64,000 nucleotides of DNA from JBEISR01 sp044337705 (GTDB taxonomy: Bacteria > Planctomycetota > Planctomycetia > Pirellulales > Pirellulaceae). Of the stretch, positions 7,607 through 16,784 are shown piece after piece. The DNA lies in NCBI GenBank assembly GCA_044337705.1, contig JBIINB010000008.1, positions 1 to 64,000 on the forward strand, in the 5' to 3' direction. Each line of letters begins with the position of its first letter. The stretch's first letter is position 1. Below the pieces are notes generated by a model that worked only from the letters and a program-made list of their open reading frames with translations, did no database searches and was not told where the DNA came from. The translations under genes and the position numbers were made by a program.

Positions 7607-10264
7607 TCAGGAATTGGTGGCTGGCTGCAGTTCCTGCGACGCGGGTTGACGCGGAGGTGCAAGTCTCTCAAGCATGCTACGAACCAGTGCTGCAGCCGGT
7701 TCGCCCAGGACCCAGGGGGAGCCGGGGGTGGGCCGGACAAAGGGAAGATTCATGCGACTGGAAATCGAGGAATCCCAGGACTTTGGCAGGTAGATCAGCG
7801 CAGCTTTCAGCCGCCGATCGCGATGCTGGGTACTGGTATCTAGCGATTCGGCCTTGATCAGCGAGGCGTTCGCCAGTTCCAGGTCACCCAGAAGTGCCGC
7901 CGCCATCGCGGTTTGAAGATGGACCGCAACCTCGTTGGGATATCGCTCGATCGCCGCGCGATAGTGGTTGAGAGCCTGGGGCCCGAAGGGGCCATCGGGT
8001 ATCAGCCCCGCTAGCTCCAGCGACTGATGCCCCAGATCGATCCGGGGCTGCCAGGACGCCGGATCGCTAGCCAGCCATAGCTGGCAGGCCTGCTGATACT
8101 CTTCGAGCCGCTTGGGGGAAACTGGAATCCCTCGGACTGCTTCGGCGGCAATCTGCTGCCAGATCGATTGCGTCAGCACTTGGCGAGGCATCGGATCCCA
8201 TGGATCTTCCTGAGCTGCCAGCAGGGCCCCTCGCTCCATCGCTTCCAGTGTCGGGGGCGACTGCATCTTCCAACTCAGGATCGCCATCGAGGGCCGCCAG
8301 TCGGAGAACCACAGCAGCAGGACCAAGGCCAGAAACCCAATGCGGGTTCCGATGCGAAGCAGGGGATGTCCCTCCAGCTGCTGGCTACCTGGGACTGCAG
8401 TCCCAGCCGGAATAATCAGAGAACTTGCGGCCAGGGTGCTGACGAGGATCAGCAGGTGAGCGACCCCTGGGGTGAACCATCCTCCATTGGCCATCAGATG
8501 CAACCATCCTGCGAAGGCGGCCCATGCCAGGGAATGGCTGGAGAACCAGTGGACGTCGGGCTGGTCGTCGCGCCGATCCATCCACCAGGTCAACGCAATG
8601 CCCAGCGGCATGCCCCAAAGATAAGGAAGCAGATCGGTTGCCGGTCCCAACCAGCCGGGGAGCAGCCATACGGACAAAGCACTTACGCCCCAGGCGAAGG
8701 CCAGGACCTTCCACTTCCAGACTTTTTCCCCATGGGAGAAAGACTCAGGACGGCTCTCCCTGCGACCCGACGGTTCGGGGGACCGCAAGGTCCAACTGGA
8801 ACCCGGAGTCGCTCCAGAGAGAGATCGCCTCCCCGCCGGCCCGCTTCGACCGCTCAGGTCCTCATCATGCTGTGCTGCGACCAGGGAAGAGATCGCCGAA
8901 CCATGATGAGGATGACTGGCCTGAAACTGATGCCAGACCGCTTGCAGGCGAGCGCGCTTTACGATGTGCACCAGCCAGGCCACCAGCACGACCATCAGCA
9001 GGATGGCCATCGGAATCCCATGCCATGAAGCAGTCTCGAGAATCACCTGGTGGGGATCGGCAATCGTCTCGCTTGCGCCTACAGGTTTTCGCCAAGCGTA
9101 GTAGCTTTGAAAATTCCCAGGGCCCACTCCCAACCCAGGGTGATCGGCGATCAGTCGGATGGAGGTATCCCAATAGATTTTTCGAAACGACAACGATTTG
9201 GGGGCTTCCGCGATCACCAGACCATCGATGTTCGACAGCGCGATCAAGAGCCCAAGTAAAGTCGCGCTGAAACCAACCGCAAGCGATTTCCAATGAGCTT
9301 TCGCCCATCGCCGGGTCACAGGGTGGGTCAGTCCATAGCCGATCAGCGCCAGGAGGACGGCGATCCAACCGGTCCGGCTTTTGGTCAGCAGCAGACAGAA
9401 CGCCTGGATCCCACAAAGGCAGCACACCACCGTGATCCACCGACCGCTCCGCTGCAGCGCCTGATCGACGGCAAGTCCCACTGCCAGCAGCGTGCCGATC
9501 GCCAGCGTCGCCGCCAGACTGTTGGTCAGCGCAAAGGGCCCCAGTGGTTCCGTGCTGGCCAATCGATTCTCAAACTGAATACGGAGCGCGGAACCGACCG
9601 GTGCGTCGATCTGCATCTGGCGCAGTACGGATTCAGGGTTCACGCGATACGCTTCTCGATCGCGTGGCATGCTCACCCCATACTGGTACCACGCATGATT
9701 GGCCAGCAGCACACAGGACAGCATCAAGGTCCATGCCAGCGCATCGCGCTGCATCCGAAACCGTGATGCCAGCAGCCCGGCAAAGACCACCCAGACCAGC
9801 GTGATACTTTCCCAACCACCATGAATAGCCGATCGCATCTGCCCACGGCCTTCTACATTCTGAATCGATGCGATGACGCCGGCTATCCATAACCACATCG
9901 CCAGAAGGATCCAGAGCCATTGAGGGCTGCTATAGCCGCCCATGGCTTGGAACCGCTCCCAAGCCGTACGGTCGCGGTTGGCTGCACTGGGAATGACCCA
10001 ATGACAGGCGGGCCACGCCAGCCAACTGCCGACAATCGCCACCGCCCCCCACAGCAGATGCTGCGGGAGAGCCAATCCCTGGGAGACGGCAACGCTGTCG
10101 CAGGGCATCCAAAGCCCGATACACGCCATCGCCGCCACGGTGGCCAGCATCCAAAAAGGAGATGCTTTCCCAATGCGGACCGATTCCGCCCCGGCGTCTC
10201 CGCTCACGCTACCCTGTCCTTCTGCAGTTCCGCTGGTGTAACTCTCTTGGGCACATTCCTTCAT
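7607..10264 (-). CDS. O-antigen ligase/polymerase-like membrane protein with C-terminal TPR-like region
   Basis: From the ATG at 10264 the product is 885 residues (a TTG at 10297 is also possible; neither has a clear Shine-Dalgarno). About ten hydrophobic segments occupy the first ~440 residues. They include the Wzy_C-type region with TKSRTGWIAVLLALIGYG and GLGVGPGNFQSYYAWR followed by a histidine in DPHQVILETA, as in bacterial O-antigen ligases and polymerases. A charged cytoplasmic-type insert follows, then more membrane segments. The last ~200 residues are soluble with TPR-like helices (ALNHYRAAIERYPNEVAVHL). The family joins polyprenyl-linked sugar chains to lipid A or polymerises repeat units. 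The downstream neighbour is a polyprenyl-phosphate sugar transferase, supporting a surface-polysaccharide role. Substrate unknown. Confidence 0.82.
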   Translation of the reverse strand: MKECAQESYTSGTAEGQGSVSGDAGAESVRIGKASPFWMLATVAAMACIGLWMPCDSVAVSQGLALPQHLLWGAVAIVGSWLAWPACHWVIPSAANRDRTAWERFQAMGGYSSPQWLWILLAMWLWIAGVIASIQNVEGRGQMRSAIHGGWESITLVWVVFAGLLASRFRMQRDALAWTLMLSCVLLANHAWYQYGVSMPRDREAYRVNPESVLRQMQIDAPVGSALRIQFENRLASTEPLGPFALTNSLAATLAIGTLLAVGLAVDQALQRSGRWITVVCCLCGIQAFCLLLTKSRTGWIAVLLALIGYGLTHPVTRRWAKAHWKSLAVGFSATLLGLLIALSNIDGLVIAEAPKSLSFRKIYWDTSIRLIADHPGLGVGPGNFQSYYAWRKPVGASETIADPHQVILETASWHGIPMAILLMVVLVAWLVHIVKRARLQAVWHQFQASHPHHGSAISSLVAAQHDEDLSGRSGPAGRRSLSGATPGSSWTLRSPEPSGRRESRPESFSHGEKVWKWKVLAFAWGVSALSVWLLPGWLGPATDLLPYLWGMPLGIALTWWMDRRDDQPDVHWFSSHSLAWAAFAGWLHLMANGGWFTPGVAHLLILVSTLAASSLIIPAGTAVPGSQQLEGHPLLRIGTRIGFLALVLLLWFSDWRPSMAILSWKMQSPPTLEAMERGALLAAQEDPWDPMPRQVLTQSIWQQIAAEAVRGIPVSPKRLEEYQQACQLWLASDPASWQPRIDLGHQSLELAGLIPDGPFGPQALNHYRAAIERYPNEVAVHLQTAMAAALLGDLELANASLIKAESLDTSTQHRDRRLKAALIYLPKSWDSSISSRMNLPFVRPTPGSPWVLGEPAAALVRSMLERLAPPRQPASQELQPATNS

Positions 10265-10337
10265 TGTACGGGCCGGGGCTGGTGCATGCGGAATCAAACC
10301 AGGGCAATCTTTTTGCGATCACCCTGCCATCCAGCGA

Positions 10338-11471
10338 TCATCGCTTGGGAGACCGATGGGTTCCCAGGTCCAACAGCGCCAATAATCCAAGGATCCCCAG
10401 CAGATTGGCCAGCACCCATAGCGATCCCACCCAATCGGTTCGGGGCAAAATCCAGGCGTTGATACCGCAGCAAAAGGTCGCCAGGTAGATGATCCAGACC
10501 GCCTGTGTTTTCGACCACCCCTGCTCGACCAGGCGATGAGAAAAATGTCGCTTATCCCCCTCGAAAGGACTCCGCCCCTCGGAGATTCGGATCCAGATGA
10601 CCGAGAGCATGTCGTAAAGTGGAATCGCCAGGACGCACAAGGGCGCAAAAACGGCGTGGGGCGTGGCGGACTGGTATCCGGTATAGGTAGCTGCCAGCGA
10701 TCCAACCGCAACCCAATAGCCGACGAAGTAGGCCCCCGCATCTCCCATAAAAATCTTCGCAGGGGCCCGATTGTGAACCAGAAACCCCAGCAAAGCCCCC
10801 ACCAGCACCAGCAGCATGCCAGCCACAAACCATTGCGGTTGCGATTCTCCCGTGGTTTGAGGTAGGAGCAGCATGCCTGCCAACATCGCGCTTCCGATCG
10901 CGGCCACACCGCCACTCAGACCATCCATGTTGTCGATCATGTTGAAGGCGTTGATCAGCCCCACGATCCAGAGAACGCTGAGCAATCCAGTCACCCAGCC
11001 GTTGTCGATGAAGAGGCTCAGTTGCATCTGCTGCCAGAGGACAATTGCAGTGGCGACTGCCACTTCGATCGCCAGCCTCCACTGCCACTTCAAACCGCGA
11101 CGATCGTCCTCCAGGCCCAGCAGCATCAGCACCGTGCCGCCAGCCAGAATCCCCCACAGTTTCCATCGCGATTGGACGACACCGGGTAGATGCTGTGCAA
11201 GCGACGCGGGCAGCCACTGGCTGACCACAGGCAGGCCCGCCAGCAGGGTGGCGGCCAGAAGCGTGATCGCCACCGAAAACCAGATCCCCACTCCTCCCCC
11301 AAGAGGGATTGGAGTGGTATGGACCTTGCGATGGCCCGGCTTGTCCATCAGCCCCAATGGCTCGGCCCACCGTCGCACCAGCCCGACAGCCAGCCACGCC
11401 AGGAAGGCAGCCGGCAGCAGACATCCCAGGACGAACCCCACCACATCCCCTAGCGCTGCATCCTGTTTCAT
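10338..11471 (-). CDS. Polyprenyl-phosphate sugar-1-phosphate transferase (MraY/WecA family)
   Basis: The 377-residue product has about ten membrane segments and the signature motifs of glycosyltransferase family 4: GHRKVHTTPIPLGGG near residue 42, FNMIDNMDGLSGG near 175, FMGDAGAYFVGY near 242 and SPFEGDKRHFSHRL near 310. These enzymes transfer a UDP-sugar phosphate (often GlcNAc-1-P) to undecaprenyl phosphate to start wall or surface polysaccharide synthesis. The HRKVH and HFSHRL variants and the lack of extra MraY motifs point to a WecA/TagO-like enzyme rather than MraY; this is inference. Its ATG overlaps the stop of the DUF4416 gene by four bases (ATGA). The O-antigen ligase-like gene follows downstream. 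Confidence 0.9.
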   Translation of the reverse strand: MKQDAALGDVVGFVLGCLLPAAFLAWLAVGLVRRWAEPLGLMDKPGHRKVHTTPIPLGGGVGIWFSVAITLLAATLLAGLPVVSQWLPASLAQHLPGVVQSRWKLWGILAGGTVLMLLGLEDDRRGLKWQWRLAIEVAVATAIVLWQQMQLSLFIDNGWVTGLLSVLWIVGLINAFNMIDNMDGLSGGVAAIGSAMLAGMLLLPQTTGESQPQWFVAGMLLVLVGALLGFLVHNRAPAKIFMGDAGAYFVGYWVAVGSLAATYTGYQSATPHAVFAPLCVLAIPLYDMLSVIWIRISEGRSPFEGDKRHFSHRLVEQGWSKTQAVWIIYLATFCCGINAWILPRTDWVGSLWVLANLLGILGLLALLDLGTHRSPKR

Positions 11472-12106
11472 CTTGCGTGCCCTCCTGCAGCCCCCTCACT
11501 ACCGCTCTGCCTTCCGGAATCTGGACGCGCCGACTCTTTCTTCAGATACCCAATCGCCTGCTGAAAAAACTCCAGCGAATCAGGAAGCAGATAGTCCAGG
11601 TAGGTCCAGGGATACCCCCTCCACTGCGATCCGACGCGCTGCAGCGCCACTTCCGCATAGACTCCATCGCTTAGGTAGATGCGGTGGGCGCGGTCCTTGG
11701 TGGAAGCCAGTACCAGTTTTAGCGGGCTGATCCAGCCGGGATCGATGTTGACGGGCCGCGTTTCGGGAAAATCACCCGACTTTGCGATCAGGTCCTCCCA
11801 GGCGATCGCTGTCCGTTTGCGGTCAGCCAAGCGAGCCGGGTCTTCCAGTCCCTCCAGAATCCAGAACTCCTTCTGCAAGCGATCTCCCATCTGCTGCTGG
11901 TAGTAGCTGGTCTGGTCAAACGCAAACGGCCGACTTTGCAGTGCGATCGCTCCCCACTGCGACTCCACAAGCCTTCGAACGCTTTCCATGGCCGAACGGT
12001 GGCGGCTGAACAGAGCGACCACCAGCGCGCAGGGAAACGGCCGAGGCGACCGGAATCCTTGTTCGGATCGCTTCGAAGAGCTGTCGCCGGCGCTCCACTG
12101 ACTCAT
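11468..12106 (-). CDS. DUF4416 family protein
   Basis: This 212-residue protein matches the DUF4416 pattern from end to end: CALVVALFSRH, FDQTSYYQQQMG, LKLVLASTKDRAHRIYLSDGVYAEV and YPWTYLDYLLPDSLEFF. The family is cytoplasmic and of unproven function; no membrane segment or signal peptide is present. The first ~25 and last ~25 residues are low-complexity (Ser, Arg, Gly). It lies three bases downstream of proS and overlaps the sugar-phosphate transferase by ATGA, so these three genes are almost certainly one transcription unit. DUF4416 motifs with invariant H, R and D/E residues suggest an enzyme, but the substrate cannot be inferred. Confidence 0.85.
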   Translation of the reverse strand: MSQWSAGDSSSKRSEQGFRSPRPFPCALVVALFSRHRSAMESVRRLVESQWGAIALQSRPFAFDQTSYYQQQMGDRLQKEFWILEGLEDPARLADRKRTAIAWEDLIAKSGDFPETRPVNIDPGWISPLKLVLASTKDRAHRIYLSDGVYAEVALQRVGSQWRGYPWTYLDYLLPDSLEFFQQAIGYLKKESARPDSGRQSGSEGAAGGHAR

Positions 12107-12109
12107 CTC

Positions 12110-13624
12110 TCAATACGCCTTCGCAAAGATCGCTCGCTGGCTTGTCGGCTGGCCCGTGACGAAACATCGCCCCGGCTGGGAGGGCTGATCGAGCGGAATG
12201 CAGCGGATGGTGACCTTGCGCTGCGCCAATTCGTCTGCCACCGCATCCTCGCTGGCAAAGTAGCAATGGGCAAATCCACCGCTGAAACTCCCTTTTTCGT
12301 CCTCGGCCCCCTGAAAAAATTCTCGAAACTGATCGACCGTATCCAAGGAGACAGTGTGGTCCTGCCGCATCTTCAAAGCGCGATCGAACAATCCCTGCTG
12401 CATCTCCTGAAGCACTTCAGGTAGCGTTCCCAGGAACTGAGGCCTGGGCATCGACTGACTGCCTGCGGAGTCCCTGCGCCCGACGAAAAGTGCATCCTGA
12501 GCGATATCCTTGGGACCTACCTCAACGCGGATAGGCACCCCTCGGCGGACGTGATACCACTTCTTCTCACCACCCCGCAGGTCGCGATCATCCATCTCGA
12601 CACGCAGCGGCTGATCGTCATAGCTTAGCGACGCGATCTGTTGCTTCAGCTTGCGACAATACTCCAACACTTCGGTGCGCTGCGCATCGTCGCGGTAGAT
12701 CGGAAGGATGACGACGTGAGCTGGAGCCAAACGTGGGGGAAGCACCAGTCCGTCATCATCGCTGTGCGTCATGATCAAGGCACCGATCAACCGCGTGGAG
12801 ACACCCCAACTGGTGGTCCAGGCATAGACCAGTTCCCCTTGAGGGTCCTGGTAGCGAATCTGCTGCGCCTTGGCGAAGTTCTGCCCGAGGAAGTGCGATG
12901 TGCCCGCCTGGAGCGCCTTGCGGTCCTGCATCATCGCTTCAATGCTGAAGGTATGGACCGCACCAGGAAAACGCTCCTTGGGAGTCTTCTCGCCACGCAC
13001 CACGGGAACGGCCATCGTGTTCTCTGCGAAGTCAGCGTAGACGTCCAGCATGCGTCGAGTCTCCTCCATCGCTTCCTCGGCTGTCGCATGCACGGTGTGC
13101 CCTTCCTGCCAAAGGAACTCGGCTGTTCGCAGGAAAAGCCGTGTCCTCATCTCCCAGCGGACGACGTTAGCCCACTGGTTGATCAGGATCGGCAGGTCGC
13201 GGTACGACTGCACCCATCGAGCGTACATCTCACCGATGATCGTCTCGCTGGTCGGTCGCACAATCAATGGTTCTTCCAGCGGACCTGCAGGCCGAAGCCC
13301 TCCCTTCCCATCCGGCTCCAGACGGTGATGAGTCACCACCGCGCATTCCTTGGCGAATCCCTCCACATGCTCCGCCTCCTTCTCCAGATAGCTCATCGGA
13401 ATGAAAAGCGGGAAGTAGGCGTTCTGATGCCCCGTCTCCTTGAATTTCCGATCCAGCACCCGCTGCATATTTTCCCAAAGGGCATATCCCCAGGGCTTGA
13501 TCACCATGCAACCGCGCACTGGAGAATTTTCGGCGAGGTCTGCCGCCTTGATCACCTGCTGATACCACTCCGGATAGTCCTCGGTACGCGTCGGAGAAAT
13601 CGCGGTCTTCGCCCCTTTGTTCAT
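12110..13624 (-). CDS. proS: Prolyl-tRNA synthetase, archaeal/eukaryote-like type
   Basis: ProS charges tRNA-Pro with proline. The 504-residue product has the class II core with RPTSETIIGEMYARW, INQWANVVRWEMRTRLFLRTAEFLWQEGHT (motif 2 region), TSWGVSTRLIGA (motif 3) and the anticodon-binding domain with APAHVVILPIY. It lacks the editing domain inserted in E. coli-type ProRS and ends in a C-terminal Tyr (AKAY), both typical of the short archaeal/eukaryotic form found in some bacteria. The ATG at 13624 has AAGGAAAGG just upstream and is preferred over an in-frame GTG at 13645. It leads a four-gene leftward unit with DUF4416, the sugar-phosphate transferase and the O-antigen ligase-like gene. 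Confidence 0.95.
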   Translation of the reverse strand: MNKGAKTAISPTRTEDYPEWYQQVIKAADLAENSPVRGCMVIKPWGYALWENMQRVLDRKFKETGHQNAYFPLFIPMSYLEKEAEHVEGFAKECAVVTHHRLEPDGKGGLRPAGPLEEPLIVRPTSETIIGEMYARWVQSYRDLPILINQWANVVRWEMRTRLFLRTAEFLWQEGHTVHATAEEAMEETRRMLDVYADFAENTMAVPVVRGEKTPKERFPGAVHTFSIEAMMQDRKALQAGTSHFLGQNFAKAQQIRYQDPQGELVYAWTTSWGVSTRLIGALIMTHSDDDGLVLPPRLAPAHVVILPIYRDDAQRTEVLEYCRKLKQQIASLSYDDQPLRVEMDDRDLRGGEKKWYHVRRGVPIRVEVGPKDIAQDALFVGRRDSAGSQSMPRPQFLGTLPEVLQEMQQGLFDRALKMRQDHTVSLDTVDQFREFFQGAEDEKGSFSGGFAHCYFASEDAVADELAQRKVTIRCIPLDQPSQPGRCFVTGQPTSQRAIFAKAY

Positions 13625-14076
13625 CCTGAAAAACCTTTCCTTCACAACTCAGAGTGCACGGCTACAATCGCCTGCGATTTGGGAAATCGCACCGATCGGC
13701 CATCGACTGGGCACCTCGAGGAAACACACCCGACCCGATCGGTTTCCTGGAATAGACCAGAAGCGTCGATGGAGGATCCCGACAGAAACCCATAACGATC
13801 GCTCATTGTAACCCATCCCCGCTCGGCCCAACCCCACCAAGCCCGTGACACCGGCCTGATCCGGTGCCTGCGATCCCTAACAGACTGCGATCCCTACAAG
13901 GCTTTGCTGGTTGGATTCCTTGGGATCGCCGCTCCCGGAAAGCCGCCTTCGCTCGCGTCTCCAAAAAAGTTATGCTAATCGACCTCGATTCCCATGCACC
14001 AGAAGATCTGCCCACCCCAGGGTGCGGCCAAAATCGGGTGGCAGACAACCAGGAGGTCCGGAAGGAAGATCGCAGG
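13625..14076. other. Divergent intergenic region between proS and ispF-cysS
   Basis: This 452-base stretch must hold promoters for both directions, but no convincing -35/-10 pair stands out. The ispF frame stays open leftward to 13864. That extension lacks a good ribosome-binding site and family similarity, so it is treated as non-coding. Confidence 0.45.
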
Positions 14077-16263
14077 ATGGACGACTTGCGCGTTGGCATA
14101 GGATTTGATTCCCATCGATTGGCTGCCGGAGGCCCGATGCGACTGGGCGGCATGGAAATCGACTGCGATGCCCACCTGGTGGGCCACTCGGACGCCGATC
14201 TGCTCTTGCACGCCATCACGGACGCACTTCTAGGGGCCGCAAATCTTGGGGATATCGGTCAGATGTTCCCCAATACCGATTCAGCCAACCGGGGTCGCGA
14301 TTCGGCCGATATGCTCCGGATCGCGTGGGAAAAAGTTCGCCAAGCTGGCTTTCGTCTGGTCAATCTCGATTGCGTCGTCCAAACGGAAATCCCTAAGCTG
14401 TCGCCATTGCGAGGCGCCATGGTCGCTTCCATCGCCGATATTCTCCAGGTCGATCGGGCTGCCATCGGCCTCAAAGGAAAAACAGGAGAAGGAAGCGGAC
14501 CGATCGGCAAAAAGGAGCTTGCCGAAGCCACGGTGATCGCCCTGCTAGCCCGAACAGGGAATTCCCCGCTGCCCAACAAGCACCCTCGCGACGCTTCATC
14601 GGATCCCCCATCCGTTCCCAACCCCATCGCTCTCTCAGTTCATTCTCCTTCACCCAGGCATTCCCCTCCCCCCAGGGAACCCGACATGACCGAAACACTG
14701 CACGATTCCAGTCGACTGGCTCCGAACCTCCGCGTCTACAACACGCTGACCAAAACGAAAGAGCCGCTGATGACCCAGAAGCCTGGGGCGGTCGGCATGT
14801 ACCTGTGCGGTCCGACGGTCTACGCACCAGCCCATATCGGGCATATGGTCGGCCCAGTCATCTTCGACACCATCAAGCGATACCTGGTCTACTGTGGCTA
14901 CTCGGTGACCTGGGTCGTCAACATCACCGACATCGACGACAAATTGATCCAACGCAGCAGTCAGCTTGGGATCTCGATGCCGCAACTGGCCACTCATATG
15001 ACGGCCGACTATCTGTCCAACCTTCAGGCCCTGGGGGTCGACCAGATCGACCACCTGCCTCGAGCTACCGACCACATCCCCGAAATCATCCAGTTCGTTC
15101 AGGAACTGATCGATCGCGGATACGCCTATGCCAGCGAAGGGGATGTCTTCTTCGATGTCGCAAGGGACAGTCAGTATGGGCAGCTGAGCAATCGATCGGC
15201 CGACAGCCAGCAGGGGGAAGGTGGTGAAGCCGCATCCCGCAAGCGATCGCCAGGCGACTTTGCCCTCTGGAAGAAAGCCAAGGCCGGCGAACCCAGCTGG
15301 GAAAGCCCCTGGGGTGCCGGTCGACCCGGCTGGCATATCGAATGCTCGGCGATGAGTCGCCGGATCCTCGGCAAGACATTCGATATCCATGGCGGAGGTC
15401 TGGATCTGGTCTTTCCGCATCACGAGAATGAGTCAGCTCAGAGCCGTTGCTGCCATGGCGCGCCGATGGTTCGCTACTGGATGCACAATGGGCTGATGCG
15501 CGCCAGTGAAGCCGCAGGTAAGGTCGGTGGACGCAGCGATCGCGAAGCGCCCCCCGCCGACGCTTCCAGCAAGATCTCGCGCAGCAAAGGTGCCGGTGGT
15601 CTAGCAAAACTGATCGAACAGCAGACCGGCGAACGACTCCGATTCTTCCTGCTTCGCACCCATTACCGGTCGACCAACGTCTTCGGCGAAGAACCGCTCC
15701 AGGAAGCCGGCACCGCCTTGGAGACCTTCTATCGACTGTTCCAGCGCTACGAACGACTGCTAGGCCAATCCCCCTTCGAAATCGATCCCAATCGCCGACG
15801 CTCGTCCTTCGTCCCGCCACCACTCAAACACCCGGTCGTCGATCAGGTCCTGGCGATGCGTGAAAGCTTTCTGGCCAAAATGGACGATGACTTCAATACC
15901 GGAGGAGCCGTCAGCGATCTGTTTGACCTAGCGCGATCGCTGAATCGATTCATCGAATCGGCCAAGCTGGAGGAATCGCAGCACCGGACCCCGGAAGCGA
16001 TGGAGGTGCTTCGCGCGGGGATGGCGATTCTCAGGGAACTGTCGGCAATCCTGGGACTGTTTCAAAAGCCGGTCCAGACGCAAACATCGCAGGGAGATGA
16101 CGCCCAACTGGTCGACGGCCTGATGAAGATCCTCCTGGAAATTCGCGCTCAGGCGAGGCAGAACAAGGACTTCGCCACCGCCGACCTGGTCCGCAACGGG
16201 CTGACGGGGCTGAAGATCGCAGTGCAAGACCTGAAGGAAGGCAGCACCTGGAGCCGCCAGTGA
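14077..16263 (+). CDS. ispF-cysS: IspF-CysS fusion: MECDP synthase joined to cysteinyl-tRNA synthetase
   Basis: One frame of 728 residues with no internal stop. Residues 1-~165 are IspF, which cyclises CDP-methylerythritol 2-phosphate in the MEP isoprenoid pathway: GIGFDSHRLAAGG (metal ligands D and H), GHSDADLLLHAITDALLGAA and GKTGEGSGPIGKKE. A Pro/Ser-rich linker covers ~170-203. CysS follows with CGPTVYAPAHIGHM (Zn Cys244; HIGH 253-256), WHIECSAMS and PHHENESAQS (Zn ligands), and a modified KMSKS loop, KISRS, preceded by an extra Gly/Ala/Ser-rich stretch. Start: ATG with GAAGGAAG eight bases upstream. Met204 (14686) has AGGGAA six bases upstream, so CysS may also be translated separately. 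ruvC and ruvA follow closely. Both domains look catalytically complete. Confidence 0.9.
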   Translation: MDDLRVGIGFDSHRLAAGGPMRLGGMEIDCDAHLVGHSDADLLLHAITDALLGAANLGDIGQMFPNTDSANRGRDSADMLRIAWEKVRQAGFRLVNLDCVVQTEIPKLSPLRGAMVASIADILQVDRAAIGLKGKTGEGSGPIGKKELAEATVIALLARTGNSPLPNKHPRDASSDPPSVPNPIALSVHSPSPRHSPPPREPDMTETLHDSSRLAPNLRVYNTLTKTKEPLMTQKPGAVGMYLCGPTVYAPAHIGHMVGPVIFDTIKRYLVYCGYSVTWVVNITDIDDKLIQRSSQLGISMPQLATHMTADYLSNLQALGVDQIDHLPRATDHIPEIIQFVQELIDRGYAYASEGDVFFDVARDSQYGQLSNRSADSQQGEGGEAASRKRSPGDFALWKKAKAGEPSWESPWGAGRPGWHIECSAMSRRILGKTFDIHGGGLDLVFPHHENESAQSRCCHGAPMVRYWMHNGLMRASEAAGKVGGRSDREAPPADASSKISRSKGAGGLAKLIEQQTGERLRFFLLRTHYRSTNVFGEEPLQEAGTALETFYRLFQRYERLLGQSPFEIDPNRRRSSFVPPPLKHPVVDQVLAMRESFLAKMDDDFNTGGAVSDLFDLARSLNRFIESAKLEESQHRTPEAMEVLRAGMAILRELSAILGLFQKPVQTQTSQGDDAQLVDGLMKILLEIRAQARQNKDFATADLVRNGLTGLKIAVQDLKEGSTWSRQ
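14674..14679 (+). promoter_or_regulatory. Possible internal ribosome-binding site for the CysS part
   Basis: AGGGAA lies six bases before the in-frame ATG at 14686, the point where ordinary CysS proteins would begin. It could give a free CysS polypeptide in addition to, or instead of, an intact fusion. A-G-rich hexamers also arise by chance, so this is tentative. Confidence 0.35.
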
Positions 16264-16265
16264 CC

Positions 16266-16784
16266 ATGTCAAAAACTGCTGGCTGCATTCTGGGGGTCGA
16301 CCCCGGACTGGGGATCACCGGCTATGCAGTGATCGACGTGCAAACTCCCCTTCCCCGCGTTCGGGAAGCCGGCGTCATCCGCTGCCCAAGGTCCAAGAGC
16401 CTTGAGGATCGCCTGCTGGAACTCCATGAGGGACTCTCGGAGCTTTGGACTTCCCATCCGATCCAGGCGGTGGCGATTGAGCAGATCTATTCGCATTACG
16501 AGCGACCGACGACGGCGATCCTGATGGGGCACGCGCGCGGAGTGCTCTGCCTGGCAGCCGCACAGCATCGCTCCCCGGTCCATGCCTACCTGCCAACACA
16601 CGTCAAGAAAATGCTCACCGGCAGCGGGCGCGCTCCTAAGGCGCAGATGCAGCATTCGGTCCAGGTCCAATTGAATCTGCCGAAGGTCCCAGAACCACCC
16701 GACGTCGCCGATGCGCTGGCGATCGCTCTTTGCCATTTCTTCACTCAGCGAAACATCCTGCTTCAGGAAGGTAGCAACGCGTGA
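16266..16784 (+). CDS. ruvC: Crossover junction endodeoxyribonuclease RuvC
   Basis: RuvC resolves Holliday junctions by paired nicks after branch migration by RuvAB. The 172-residue protein shows the RNase H-like fold signatures: GVDPGLGITGYAVID with the first catalytic Asp near residue 10, AIEQIYSHYERPTTAILMG with the catalytic Glu, and EPPDVADALAIALCH with the last acidic pair. Length is normal. Start at ATG 16266, two bases after the cysS stop; a GTG at 16260 overlapping that stop is the alternative. The 3' end overlaps ruvA by four bases (GTGA), indicating coupling. Confidence 0.94.
   Translation: MSKTAGCILGVDPGLGITGYAVIDVQTPLPRVREAGVIRCPRSKSLEDRLLELHEGLSELWTSHPIQAVAIEQIYSHYERPTTAILMGHARGVLCLAAAQHRSPVHAYLPTHVKKMLTGSGRAPKAQMQHSVQVQLNLPKVPEPPDVADALAIALCHFFTQRNILLQEGSNA

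Noticed and set aside
12641..13795. Plus-strand frame opposite proS
   Set aside because: proS motifs are unambiguous on the other strand.
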